Of a DNA stretch of 64,000 bases, positions 1 through 8,418 are shown in pieces; the first letter of the stretch is position 1; each line of letters starts with the position of its first letter. A program made the position numbers and the translations under genes. Where the stretch lies: assembly GCF_021228795.1 (NCBI RefSeq), contig NZ_CP089309.1, positions 3,534,001-3,598,000 of the forward strand. The letters are read 5' to 3'. The DNA comes from Thiocapsa bogorovii. Its GTDB lineage: Bacteria; Pseudomonadota; Gammaproteobacteria; Chromatiales; Chromatiaceae. Under the pieces are notes generated by a model. The model was given only the letters and a program-made list of their open reading frames with translations. It was not told the origin of the DNA and did not search any database.

Positions 1-2
1 CA

Positions 3-2204
3 CCGCGCGGGCGCTATCCGCGTTGGCTCTATCGCGAGCAGACCTACTGGACGGCGGTTGATGTCCCGGACGGGGGGATTCCGGCCCTGCTCAACGAGGA
101 CGGGTCGGTCGAGGTCGGTCCCGCCGCGGGCCGGGGCGCCGGCTGGACGCTCGAGCCCTTCCTGTTCATCGACGACCGTCTGCTCGGTTGGGCCGAGCTG
201 GCGCCGGTCCCTGCCCTGGAGCAGGGCGAGCTGCCGATCCCCTCGGTGACCGGGGCGGGGCCCGGTCTGGTCCTCGCGACCACCGCCTATGCGTCCGGTG
301 CTCTCGGGCAGCGGGTGCTTTATGCCCGATATCGTCTGGAGAATCGGCGCGATACCCCGCTCGAGGCCACCCTCTTCGTCGCGGTGCGCCCCTTCCAGGT
401 CTCCCCGCCGTGGCAGGGCTATGCCGACATCGGCGGCGTGAGTCCGATCCATCGGCTGGCCTATCGCGACGGGCGGGTTCGTGTGAACGAGGACGAGGTT
501 GTGATCCCGCTGAGCGCGCCGAGCGGATTCGGCGCGGCGACCTTCGATCAGGGTGCGATCACCGATCGGCTCGCCGTCGGCCGGCTGCCGACGGACCAAG
601 CGGCGGACGACCCGCTCGGCTTCGCCTCGGGTGCGCTGCGGTTCGATCGGGTGCTCTCGCACGGCGGGGTCGAGGAGGTCGTGATTGCGATTCCTTTCGC
701 TCGGGACGGCGCGGGGTCGGACGCGGAGGCGCTGCGTCTCGGGCACGGACTCGATGCGGACGCCGGATTCGCCGAGGCGGTGCGCGAGTGGTCTCACCGA
801 CTCGGCGCCGTTGCCTTTGACCTTCCGCCCTCGGCCCGCATCCTCGCCGCGACCGCCAAGACGGCGCTCGCCCACATCCTGATCAACCGCGACGGACCGG
901 CCTTTCAACCCGGCCCGCGTCGCTACACCCGCTCCTGGATCCGCGACGGCGCAGTCATGTCCGCCGCGGTGCTGCGCATGGGCTGCCGGACCGAGTCGGC
1001 CGACTTTATTCGCTGGTACGCAGGGATTCAGACCGAGGCCGGCGAGGTCCCCTGCTGCGTCGATCACACCGGCCCGGATTGGCTGCCCGAGCACGACAGT
1101 CTCGGCGAATTCATCTTCGCCGTCGCCGAGCCGGTCCGTTTCACCGGTGATCGGCAGCTGGCGGCGGATCTCTGGCCTGCCGTGTGTCGTGCGGTGGCCT
1201 ATCTGGAGCAGCTGCGCGCCGGTCGGTTGACCGATGCGGAGCGCACGCCCGAGCGCCGCGCCTGTTTCGGTCTTCTGCCCGAGTCGGTGAGCCACGAGGG
1301 GTATCTCGCCCAGCCGGTGCATGCCTACTGGGACGATCTCTGGGCGGTGCGCGGGCTCAAGGATGCCGCCTGGCTCGCCGAGGTCCTCGGCGAGGATGCC
1401 GAGCATGCGCGTCTAACCGCGCTCTGCGAGGACTTTCGCGGCACCCTCTACGCCTCGATCGAGCGCACCATGTCCGAGCACGGGATCGACTTCATCCCCG
1501 GCTCGGTGGAATGGGCCGACCCCGACCCGACTGCGATTGCCGTGGCCTTGACCCTGATCGACGAGGGCCATCACCTGCCCGAGGCGGCCTTGCAGCGCAC
1601 CTTCGAGGAGCTTCTGAAGCGCTTTCGCGCCATGCACGATCAATGCGTGGACTGGACCAACTACAGCCCCTACGAGGTCCGCGTGGTCGGAGCCCTCGTC
1701 CGACTCGGCCGCCGACGCGAGGCCCATGAGGTCCTGCGCGTCCTCCTCGCCGATCTGCGCCCGCCGGCCTGGCATCAGTGGCCCGAGATCATCTGGCGTG
1801 ATCCGCGCGCGCCCGGCCATCAGGGTGACCTGCCGCATGCCTGGATCAGTGCCGAGTATGTCCTGGTCTTCCGCGATCTCTTCGCCTACGAGCGCGAGGC
1901 GGACCGCTCGCTCGTGGTCTGTGCGGGGATTCCGCGTGAGTGGCTGGATGAGGGCCCGGTGAGCGTGACCGGGTTGCCGACCTGGTACGGCCGACTGGAC
2001 CTGCATCTCGGGCGCGGGGCGGGGGATGCCTTCGAGCTGAGTCTCTCCGGACTCGACCGGATCCCGCCGGGCGGGATCCGCTTCGCACCGCCGCTCGATC
2101 TCGCGTCGCGGTCGGTCCGCGTGAACGGCGGCGAGGCGGCGGACGAGGTCACGGCGACCGAGCTAGTGATCCGGGCCTTGCCGGCGCGCGTCGTCGTGAC
2201 CTGA
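3..2204 (+). CDS. Six-hairpin glycosidase-like protein, C-terminal part (5' end outside window)
   Basis: The reading frame is open from the left edge to TGA at 2202-2204, so the start lies upstream; about 733 residues are visible. The visible part starts in a beta-rich region and continues into an (alpha/alpha)6-toroid-like domain from about residue 280. Recognisable pieces there are RSWIRDGAVM, the stretch around GEVPCCVDHTGPDWLPEHD, and a late segment with HQWPEIIWRD and DLPHAWISAEY, all typical of six-hairpin glycosidase folds. No GH family could be assigned by eye. No signal peptide can be judged because the N terminus is missing. It precedes a GH94-type phosphorylase by 164 bp, and opgG/opgH follow, so a role in periplasmic glucan or oligosaccharide metabolism is inferred from context only. 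Confidence 0.7.
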   Translation, partial: PRGRYPRWLYREQTYWTAVDVPDGGIPALLNEDGSVEVGPAAGRGAGWTLEPFLFIDDRLLGWAELAPVPALEQGELPIPSVTGAGPGLVLATTAYASGALGQRVLYARYRLENRRDTPLEATLFVAVRPFQVSPPWQGYADIGGVSPIHRLAYRDGRVRVNEDEVVIPLSAPSGFGAATFDQGAITDRLAVGRLPTDQAADDPLGFASGALRFDRVLSHGGVEEVVIAIPFARDGAGSDAEALRLGHGLDADAGFAEAVREWSHRLGAVAFDLPPSARILAATAKTALAHILINRDGPAFQPGPRRYTRSWIRDGAVMSAAVLRMGCRTESADFIRWYAGIQTEAGEVPCCVDHTGPDWLPEHDSLGEFIFAVAEPVRFTGDRQLAADLWPAVCRAVAYLEQLRAGRLTDAERTPERRACFGLLPESVSHEGYLAQPVHAYWDDLWAVRGLKDAAWLAEVLGEDAEHARLTALCEDFRGTLYASIERTMSEHGIDFIPGSVEWADPDPTAIAVALTLIDEGHHLPEAALQRTFEELLKRFRAMHDQCVDWTNYSPYEVRVVGALVRLGRRREAHEVLRVLLADLRPPAWHQWPEIIWRDPRAPGHQGDLPHAWISAEYVLVFRDLFAYEREADRSLVVCAGIPREWLDEGPVSVTGLPTWYGRLDLHLGRGAGDAFELSLSGLDRIPPGGIRFAPPLDLASRSVRVNGGEAADEVTATELVIRALPARVVVT

Positions 2205-2231
2205 GCTGCGTCTGTGCCGACCGAATTCGTC

Positions 2232-2319
2232 TTTAAACCGCGTCTAGAGCGACATGCGACATTTGCGTTTTGGGTTTGGCTTTGGAGACGTCCTCGATCT
2301 CGGTGATGCGCGGTTTAAA
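2232..2319. repeat. Inverted-repeat element, copy 1 (88 bp)
   Basis: TTTAAACCGCG at 2232-2242 is exactly inverted as CGCGGTTTAAA at 2309-2319. The element fills most of the gap between the glycosidase-like gene and the GH94 gene. It is one of five similarly sized elements in the window with termini TTNAANCGCG; the others are at 30198, 30304, 34501 and 47770. An AT-rich stretch follows at 2314-2333 and may hold the promoter of the next gene. Confidence 0.6.
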
Positions 2320-2368
2320 CTTTAATTTTTTTCATGGGTTTAGATGACGCCTGTCGGGAACCTCAACG

Positions 2369-5300
2369 ATGGACACTGATCGCTACAACCGACCGCAGGT
2401 CGCGCCTCCCGTCGAGTATCGGCTCACGAACGGGCGCTACGCGGTGTCGTTTTCGGAGGTCGGCAGCGGTGCGTCCTCATGGGACTGGATCGGTCTGACC
2501 CGCGGGCGTGCCGATCCCGTGATCGACGACCTGGGCTCGGTCCTGTATTTGCGCGATCTCGATTCCGGTCATTTCTGGTCTGCGGGCTATCAGCCGACCT
2601 GTGTTGCTGCGTCGCTCTACCGCTGTCGCGCGATCGGCGAGGGTTCCGATGCAAGCGTCGAGCTCGAACGCGAGACCGAAGGGCTGCTGACCCGTCTGTC
2701 CCTCGGCGTCGAGGCTGCGGTCGACCTGGAGTGTCGTCGTCTCAGCCTGCACAACCGATCTGCGCGTCCGCGGCGTATCGAGGTGACCAGCTATCTGGAG
2801 GTCGTCCTGAACGATCCGAACGCGGACGCCGCCCACCCGGCCTTCAGCAAGCTGTTCGTCCAAACCGATCGCGACATCGCATCCGGCGCCCTCTTGGCCC
2901 GACGCCGGCCGCGTGCCGCCGAGGAGCGATGGCCCTGGCTGGTCCACGCCGTTGCGGGTGCGCAGGTGACCGGCTGGGAGACCGACCGTCGGCGCTTCCT
3001 CGGGCGCGGTGGCAGCCCGCATGCCCCGGCGGCCTTGATCGGCACGGAGCCCCTGTCCGGTGGGTTCGGCAGTGTCCTGGATCCGATCCTCGCCTTGCGC
3101 GTCGTCGTCGAGCTCGCACCCGAGGGAGAAGACGAGATTCTCTTCCTGACCGGCGCAGCGGAGGGGCGCGAGGCGGCCTTGGATCTGATCCGACCCTTTC
3201 GAGATGGACGCGACGCCCGGTCCCCGGCGGGGCGGTTGTCGCAGCCTCAGGAGTCCGCGACGACGACGGCGCCGCCATGCGCCGACACGGATGCGATCGA
3301 CCGGGACGGCGAAGCCCTGCAATGCTTCAACGGACACGGAGGATTCTCGTCGGATGGTCGTGTCTATGTGATCCGCCTGCCTTGGCACGGGAGCGCGCTG
3401 CTCCGTCCGCCTCAGCCCTGGATCAACTTGGTCGCGAACGAGTGTGCCGGGTTCCTGGTCAGCGAGACGGGTGCGGGCTATACCTGGTGCCGCAACAGCC
3501 AGGCCAATCGCCTGACGCCTTGGTTCAACGACCCGGTCGGCGATCCGCACGGGGAGGCGCTCTATCTGCGCGACGAGACCGAGGGCGATTCGGCAGAGGC
3601 TCCGCGGGGCTTTGACGTCTGGTCGCCGCTGCCGGGTCCATGCCCGGCGCCGGTGGACTACGAGGTCCGCCATGGTTTCGGCTATTCTACGTTTCGTTGT
3701 GATTACAAGGGTCTGGCGCAAGAGGTCACGCTCTTCGTGCCGCGTCGCGACCCGGTCCGTATCCTGCGCATGCGCCTGACCCATCGAGGGACTCACCCGC
3801 GCACGCTCTCGACCTTCGCCTATCAGCATCTGGTCTTGGGCAGTCAGCCCAGCGCACCCGGGACGATCGAGACCAGGTTCGACCTGGAGCGCAACATCCT
3901 GCGCGCAGTGAATCCGGCCGCGGGCGATTTCGCCGGTGCGATCGTCTTCGCCGCGACCCTGGTCACGAGCGGTACTGTGGAAGCGGTCGGCTTCACCTGC
4001 GATCGCTTCGCCTTTATCGGCCGTCATCGCGATCTCGTCTCGCCGGCTGCCGTTATTTCCGGTGCCGACCTCCGCGGTGGCGACCTCCGTGGTGCCGAGG
4101 GAACCAGCTCGGCCCCCTGTTTCGCGCAGCAGTCGAGGATCCGGCTTGCCCCCGGCGAGACGGCGGAATGCGTCTTCCTGCTCGGGGAGTGTCTCGACGA
4201 GGCGGAGCTGGACGCCCTGCTCGCACGCTATCGGCGTGCGGATGCGGTCGCCGAGGCCCTCGCCGAAGTGACGCGGTTCTGGACCGACCTGACCGACGCG
4301 CTCCGGGTCGAGACCCCCAGCGCGGCGATCGATCTCATGCTCAACGGCTGGCTGACCTACCAGAACCTGGCCTGCCGCCAATGGGCGCGCTCGGCCTTTT
4401 ATCAGTCCGGTGGTGCCTTCGGCTATCGTGACCAGCTGCAGGATGCCTCCGCCTTGGTCGGCCTGCGCCCGGATCTGACCCGCGCCCAGATCCTGCTGCA
4501 TGCCGCTCATCAATTCAGCGAGGGCGACGTGCTGCACTGGTGGCATCCCGCGCCTCTGGAACGGGGGCTGCGCACCCGCTTCTCGGACGATCTGCTCTGG
4601 CTGCCCTTCGTGACGGCCGACTACATCCGCGCGACGGGCGACATCGCGATCCTGGACGAGTCCGTCCCGTTTCTGACGGCGCCGCTGCTCGCGCCGGGCG
4701 AGGACGAGGTCTACCTTCGGCCCGAAGACAGCGGCGAGTCGGCCGACCTCTACGAGCATTGCTGTCGGGCGATCGACCGCTCGCTCACGCGCGGCGCACA
4801 CGGTCTGCCGCTGATGGGGACGGGTGATTGGAACGACGGGATGAATCGTGTCGGGCGACTCGGGCGCGGGGAGAGCGTCTGGATGGGCTTCTTCCTGTAT
4901 CGCATCCTCGAGGATGTTCTGCCCATCTGCACCAGCCGCGGAGATGCTGCGCGCGTTGCCGCTTACGGGGCTTATTGCGACGCGCTCATCCCGGCACTCG
5001 AAGACGCCGGGTGGGATGGGGCCTGGTATCGCCGCGCCTACGACGACGCCGGCATTCCGATCGGCTCGCACACCGACAGCGAATGTCGGATCGATTCGCT
5101 CGCTCAGGCCTGGTCCGTGCTCTCGGGCGCGGCCGATCGCACCCGTGCCGAGCAGGCGATGGCTGCCGTGCACGCCGAGCTGATCGACGAGGACCGGGGT
5201 CTCATCCGCCTGCTCACCCCGCCCTTTGTCGACACGCCGCAGGATCCGGGGTACATCAAGGGCTATGTGCCGGGCGTGCGCGAGAACGGCGGCCAGTACA

Positions 5301-5854
5301 CCCACGCGGCCTGTTGGGCCGTGATGGCCTTTGCTGATCTCGGTCAGAACGCGCGCGCGGCCCCGTTGCTCGAACGTCTCACCCCGGTCTGGCACACGAG
5401 CACGCCCGAGCGGTTGGCCACCTACGGGCTCGAGCCCTATGTGGTGGCGGCCGACATCTACGGCGCGGCGCCGCATGTCGGGCGCGGCGGCTGGAGCTGG
5501 TACACCGGCTCCGCCGGCTGGCTCTATCGGGCGGCGCTTGAGTCGGTGCTCGGGCTGCGTGTCGAGGCGGGCCGCACGTTGCTGATCCGGCCCTGTATCC
5601 CGAGCGATTGGCCCGGTTTTCGGATCCTGTACCGCCTCCCCGACGGGGCGACTCGTTGCGACATCCGGGTCGCGAATCCGCATGGAGGCACCGAGGTCGT
5701 CGCCGCCCGTCTGGACGGACGGGCGGCGACGACCTCGGTGGGGGCGGCGCGTATCGTCTTGCCTGCTCCTGCGGATCTCTATCGCATCGAGATCGACATG
5801 GGCGGGGGAGCCGCACACGGCGACGAGTTCGGCGCCCGACCGGAGAGACGATGA
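2369..5854 (+). CDS. GH94-type glycoside phosphorylase (cyclic beta-1,2-glucan synthase C-terminal-like)
   Basis: 1161 residues with no signal peptide, so probably cytosolic. Residues about 10-300 match the beta-sandwich repeat of cyclic beta-1,2-glucan synthases (LRDLDSGHFWSAGYQP, HPAFSKLFVQT). Residues about 310-620 are a second such region (NGHGGFSSDGR, NRLTPWFNDPVGDPHGEA, YLRDETEG). The rest is the (alpha/alpha)6 GH94 domain with the hallmark GTGDWNDGMNRVG; the general acid should be the Asp of NDGM, D823. The glycosyltransferase (GT84) half of a full cyclic glucan synthase (about 2800 residues) is absent. The size and architecture resemble stand-alone 1,2-beta-oligoglucan phosphorylases, which make glucose-1-phosphate from beta-1,2-glucooligosaccharides. 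This fits its position just upstream of opgG/opgH, whose products make beta-1,2-linked periplasmic glucans. Substrate specificity is inferred; GH94 membership is clear. Confidence 0.85.
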   Translation: MDTDRYNRPQVAPPVEYRLTNGRYAVSFSEVGSGASSWDWIGLTRGRADPVIDDLGSVLYLRDLDSGHFWSAGYQPTCVAASLYRCRAIGEGSDASVELERETEGLLTRLSLGVEAAVDLECRRLSLHNRSARPRRIEVTSYLEVVLNDPNADAAHPAFSKLFVQTDRDIASGALLARRRPRAAEERWPWLVHAVAGAQVTGWETDRRRFLGRGGSPHAPAALIGTEPLSGGFGSVLDPILALRVVVELAPEGEDEILFLTGAAEGREAALDLIRPFRDGRDARSPAGRLSQPQESATTTAPPCADTDAIDRDGEALQCFNGHGGFSSDGRVYVIRLPWHGSALLRPPQPWINLVANECAGFLVSETGAGYTWCRNSQANRLTPWFNDPVGDPHGEALYLRDETEGDSAEAPRGFDVWSPLPGPCPAPVDYEVRHGFGYSTFRCDYKGLAQEVTLFVPRRDPVRILRMRLTHRGTHPRTLSTFAYQHLVLGSQPSAPGTIETRFDLERNILRAVNPAAGDFAGAIVFAATLVTSGTVEAVGFTCDRFAFIGRHRDLVSPAAVISGADLRGGDLRGAEGTSSAPCFAQQSRIRLAPGETAECVFLLGECLDEAELDALLARYRRADAVAEALAEVTRFWTDLTDALRVETPSAAIDLMLNGWLTYQNLACRQWARSAFYQSGGAFGYRDQLQDASALVGLRPDLTRAQILLHAAHQFSEGDVLHWWHPAPLERGLRTRFSDDLLWLPFVTADYIRATGDIAILDESVPFLTAPLLAPGEDEVYLRPEDSGESADLYEHCCRAIDRSLTRGAHGLPLMGTGDWNDGMNRVGRLGRGESVWMGFFLYRILEDVLPICTSRGDAARVAAYGAYCDALIPALEDAGWDGAWYRRAYDDAGIPIGSHTDSECRIDSLAQAWSVLSGAADRTRAEQAMAAVHAELIDEDRGLIRLLTPPFVDTPQDPGYIKGYVPGVRENGGQYTHAACWAVMAFADLGQNARAAPLLERLTPVWHTSTPERLATYGLEPYVVAADIYGAAPHVGRGGWSWYTGSAGWLYRAALESVLGLRVEAGRTLLIRPCIPSDWPGFRILYRLPDGATRCDIRVANPHGGTEVVAARLDGRAATTSVGAARIVLPAPADLYRIEIDMGGGAAHGDEFGARPERR

Positions 5855-6259
5855 CCTGTGTCGGGCCTCTTTCGGGGGCTTCACGCGGACGCGATGCTCA
5901 CTTAAGATGTGCGTGTATATTGACCTGATTGATGGCAGTGGAGAAGGAGCCGGGGCGTCTCGCTTCGGATCGATGCCGCGTCGAACGCCAGGGTCATACT
6001 CACCTTCGCGGTGCTCACCGCGGGTCGGCCGATCGGTCTCTTCCGTGGTGGCCATGCGTCGACGGCGAGTCCGCGGCGAGCGATCCGAATCCATCCTCGA
6101 CGATCCCGATGCACGGTCGCGGCCGAAAACCGAGCCCATCGATGTCGGTTGTCCGGATCGTACGGGCCCCGCGTCCGGCATCGACGACTCCGCCATTCGC
6201 AACCCCGTATTCGATCTCCCGACCGGCATCTCTTACTGGACAACCTGGCGCTTCCGACT
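5855..6259. other. Intergenic region upstream of opgG
   Basis: 405 bp without a convincing gene. The opgG frame is open leftward to 6011, but the translated extension is arginine-rich and unlike OpgG, and it would bury the signal peptide. A TG-extended -10-like TATATT lies at 5916-5921 without a good -35 box, so any promoter here is weakly supported. Confidence 0.4.
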
Positions 6260-7825
6260 ATGAATCGATCTCGCGACCTCAAACGCATCTCCGCCGGCCT
6301 GCTCGTTGCTTTTGCGCTGACGCTGGCGGGAGATGCCTTCTCCCAGCCCGCTGCCGCGCCGGAGGATGCGGGCGTGCCCGGTGCATTCACCTTTGCGAAC
6401 GTCGTGCGCCGTGCTGCCGAGCTGGCGCAGGCACCCTACGAAAGGGATGCGCCCGAGCTTCCCGAAGCCTTTGCATCGCTCGACTACGACGGGTTTCGCG
6501 ATATCCGTTTTCGACCGGATCATTCACTATGGCGCGGCGACGGGCTGCCGTTTCAGGTCCAGTTCTTTCATCGCGGATTCATGTTCCAAGACCGGGTGAC
6601 CATCAATATTATCGACGGGGATAAGGTCACTCCGGTCGAGTTTTCGACCGAGTTGTTCGATTACGGCAAGAATTCGGTCCCCGAGCAGATCCCGCACGAT
6701 CTGGGATTCGCAGGCTTGCGGCTGCTCTACCCCATCAATCGCGACGATCTTTTCGACGAGGTTGCGGTGTTCCTCGGCGCCAGCTATTTCCGCGCCGTCG
6801 CCCAGAACTTGAACTACGGCATCACGACGCGCGGCCTGGCGATCGATACCGGCCTCTCGACCCGCGAGGAGTTTCCGCTGTTTCGCGAGTTCTGGATCGA
6901 AAAGCCTGCCGAGGACGCCGTGGAGATCACGGTCTATGCCCTCATGGACAGTCCGAGCGTGTCGGGGGCCTACCGGTTCGTGATCAAGCCCGGGCTCGAG
7001 ACGACCATGGACGTCAAGAATCACCTCTATTTCCGGGACTCGGTCGAGAAGGTCGGCATTGCGCCCTTGACGAGCATGTTCATGCACGGGGAGCTCACCG
7101 AGCGGTTCATGGATGACTTTCGCCCCGAGGTACACGACTCGGACGGACTCATCATCGAGACCGGAACGGGCGAGCGCATCTGGCGCCCTCTGACCAATCC
7201 GCTCGGTCTTCGCATCAGTACCTTCCAGGTCGAGAACCCGCGGATGTTCGGTCTGCTGCAACGCGACCGTGACTTCGCTCACTATCAGGACCTCGAGGCC
7301 CACTACCACAACCGTCCGAGCGCGCAGGTCGAGCCGATCGGCCCTTGGGGAAAAGGCGTGGTCGAGTTGGTCGAGATTCCCAGTACCTCGGAGCGATACG
7401 ACAATATCGTTGCCTTCTGGACGCCGGAGCGCCGTGTCGAAGCCGGCGACGAGATGGAATTCGCCTATCGTCTGCGCTATTCCGCCGATCCCGAAGCACG
7501 CCTGACCGGCGGACGCACCCTGGCGACCCGCATCGGCGCCGCCGGCACGGACGTCCTGGATTCCGATCGACGCAAGTTCGTCGTGGATTTCGTCGGCGAG
7601 ACCCTGTCGCAGTTGCCGCCCGAGACCCCGGTCATGGCGACCGTGACGACATCCTCAGGCGAGTTGTCACCCCCGATCGCGCAGCACAATCCAGAGACGG
7701 GCGGTTGGCGCCTCTTTTTCGAGCTGACACCCGAGCGCGAACGCTCAGCCGAGCTGCGGGGGTTTCTCTACGACGGGAGCGATGTGCTCTCGGAGACCTG
7801 GAGCTTCGAATGGATTCCGCAGTGA
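6260..7825 (+). CDS. opgG: Periplasmic glucan biosynthesis protein OpgG (MdoG)
   Basis: 521 residues from ATG 6260, close to the roughly 511 of E. coli OpgG. The start was chosen because it gives a Sec signal peptide (basic MNRSRDLKR, hydrophobic core, cleavage near DAFSQ). The mature protein has the OpgG/OpgD beta-sandwich sequences (FTFANVVRRAAELA, YDGFRDIRFRPD, LWIE-like REFWIEKP, a C-terminal WSFEWIP). OpgG acts in the periplasm to branch or release osmoregulated periplasmic glucan made by OpgH. The last 16 bases overlap the start of the next gene at 7810, so opgG, the middle gene and opgH form a translationally coupled set. Confidence 0.95.
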   Translation: MNRSRDLKRISAGLLVAFALTLAGDAFSQPAAAPEDAGVPGAFTFANVVRRAAELAQAPYERDAPELPEAFASLDYDGFRDIRFRPDHSLWRGDGLPFQVQFFHRGFMFQDRVTINIIDGDKVTPVEFSTELFDYGKNSVPEQIPHDLGFAGLRLLYPINRDDLFDEVAVFLGASYFRAVAQNLNYGITTRGLAIDTGLSTREEFPLFREFWIEKPAEDAVEITVYALMDSPSVSGAYRFVIKPGLETTMDVKNHLYFRDSVEKVGIAPLTSMFMHGELTERFMDDFRPEVHDSDGLIIETGTGERIWRPLTNPLGLRISTFQVENPRMFGLLQRDRDFAHYQDLEAHYHNRPSAQVEPIGPWGKGVVELVEIPSTSERYDNIVAFWTPERRVEAGDEMEFAYRLRYSADPEARLTGGRTLATRIGAAGTDVLDSDRRKFVVDFVGETLSQLPPETPVMATVTTSSGELSPPIAQHNPETGGWRLFFELTPERERSAELRGFLYDGSDVLSETWSFEWIPQ

Positions 7826-8418
7826 GCGCGCGGATCGCCGATGCGCGGTATAGCGCGCATGACGGCAGCGAGCCGTCGGCCGCATCGCCGGCCGACTGGG
7901 GGCAGGCTGCGCCGCGTGTCGCCCTTTATCTGCGGGCGCTCGGGGTGAGCGACCGGCGCGATTTGGAGCTGCTCATGGCGAGGATCCGCGACCGATTCGA
8001 GCATCGGGTCGAGACAAACCTCGTCGCAAGCGCCGTCGAAACGGGCATCGAGGAGGCCTCCGATCTGCTCGACGAGTGGTTGGCCGCGGAGCTCGGCTCG
8101 GATGTCCCCGGACCGAAGCGGGGGGTGGCTCGCGCCGTGGTTCTGAGTGGCGCGATTCGTGGGTGGGTCGGCGTCTGGTCGGGGCGCACGCCCCAGCCCG
8201 GTGATCAAACCAGAGCTCGGTCGGTTGGCGAGCGCATTCGTGCAAGCAGTCTCGCGCCCGTCCCGGACCCGGCACCTCTGTCCATGATGACCCAACGCAT
8301 CGATCCCTGTTGTTATCGTCTCTTCCGACGGCTTGCACGCCGGCTGCGCTGGATGCGCTCCGGATCGATTCCCGGATCTGTTCAGCGGCGGCGAGCGAAT
8401 CTCGGACGATCCATATGA
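7810..8418 (+). CDS. Unknown protein encoded between opgG and opgH
   Basis: 202 residues from ATG 7810, which lies inside the 3' end of opgG, to TGA at 8416-8418. That stop overlaps the opgH start as ATGA. Overlap at both ends argues that it is a real coupled gene. I do not recognise a family. There is no signal peptide or membrane segment. The centre is helical and acidic (RRDLELLMARIRDRF, ETGIEEASDLLDEWLA), and the C terminus is rich in arginine. E. coli OpgH has a long N-terminal cytoplasmic region of about 130 residues that the OpgH here lacks, so a split-off regulatory region is one possibility, although no sequence similarity was seen. Otherwise it may be an accessory protein of glucan synthesis. 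Confidence 0.65.
   Translation: MDSAVSARIADARYSAHDGSEPSAASPADWGQAAPRVALYLRALGVSDRRDLELLMARIRDRFEHRVETNLVASAVETGIEEASDLLDEWLAAELGSDVPGPKRGVARAVVLSGAIRGWVGVWSGRTPQPGDQTRARSVGERIRASSLAPVPDPAPLSMMTQRIDPCCYRLFRRLARRLRWMRSGSIPGSVQRRRANLGRSI

Noticed and set aside
2477-6229. A 1250-codon open frame on the minus strand
   Set aside because: It is antisense to the GH94 gene and has no recognisable family sequence. In DNA this GC-rich, long antisense frames arise from codon bias.
6011-6259. N-terminal extension of opgG
   Set aside because: The extra 83 residues are arginine-rich and would bury the signal peptide that begins at 6260.
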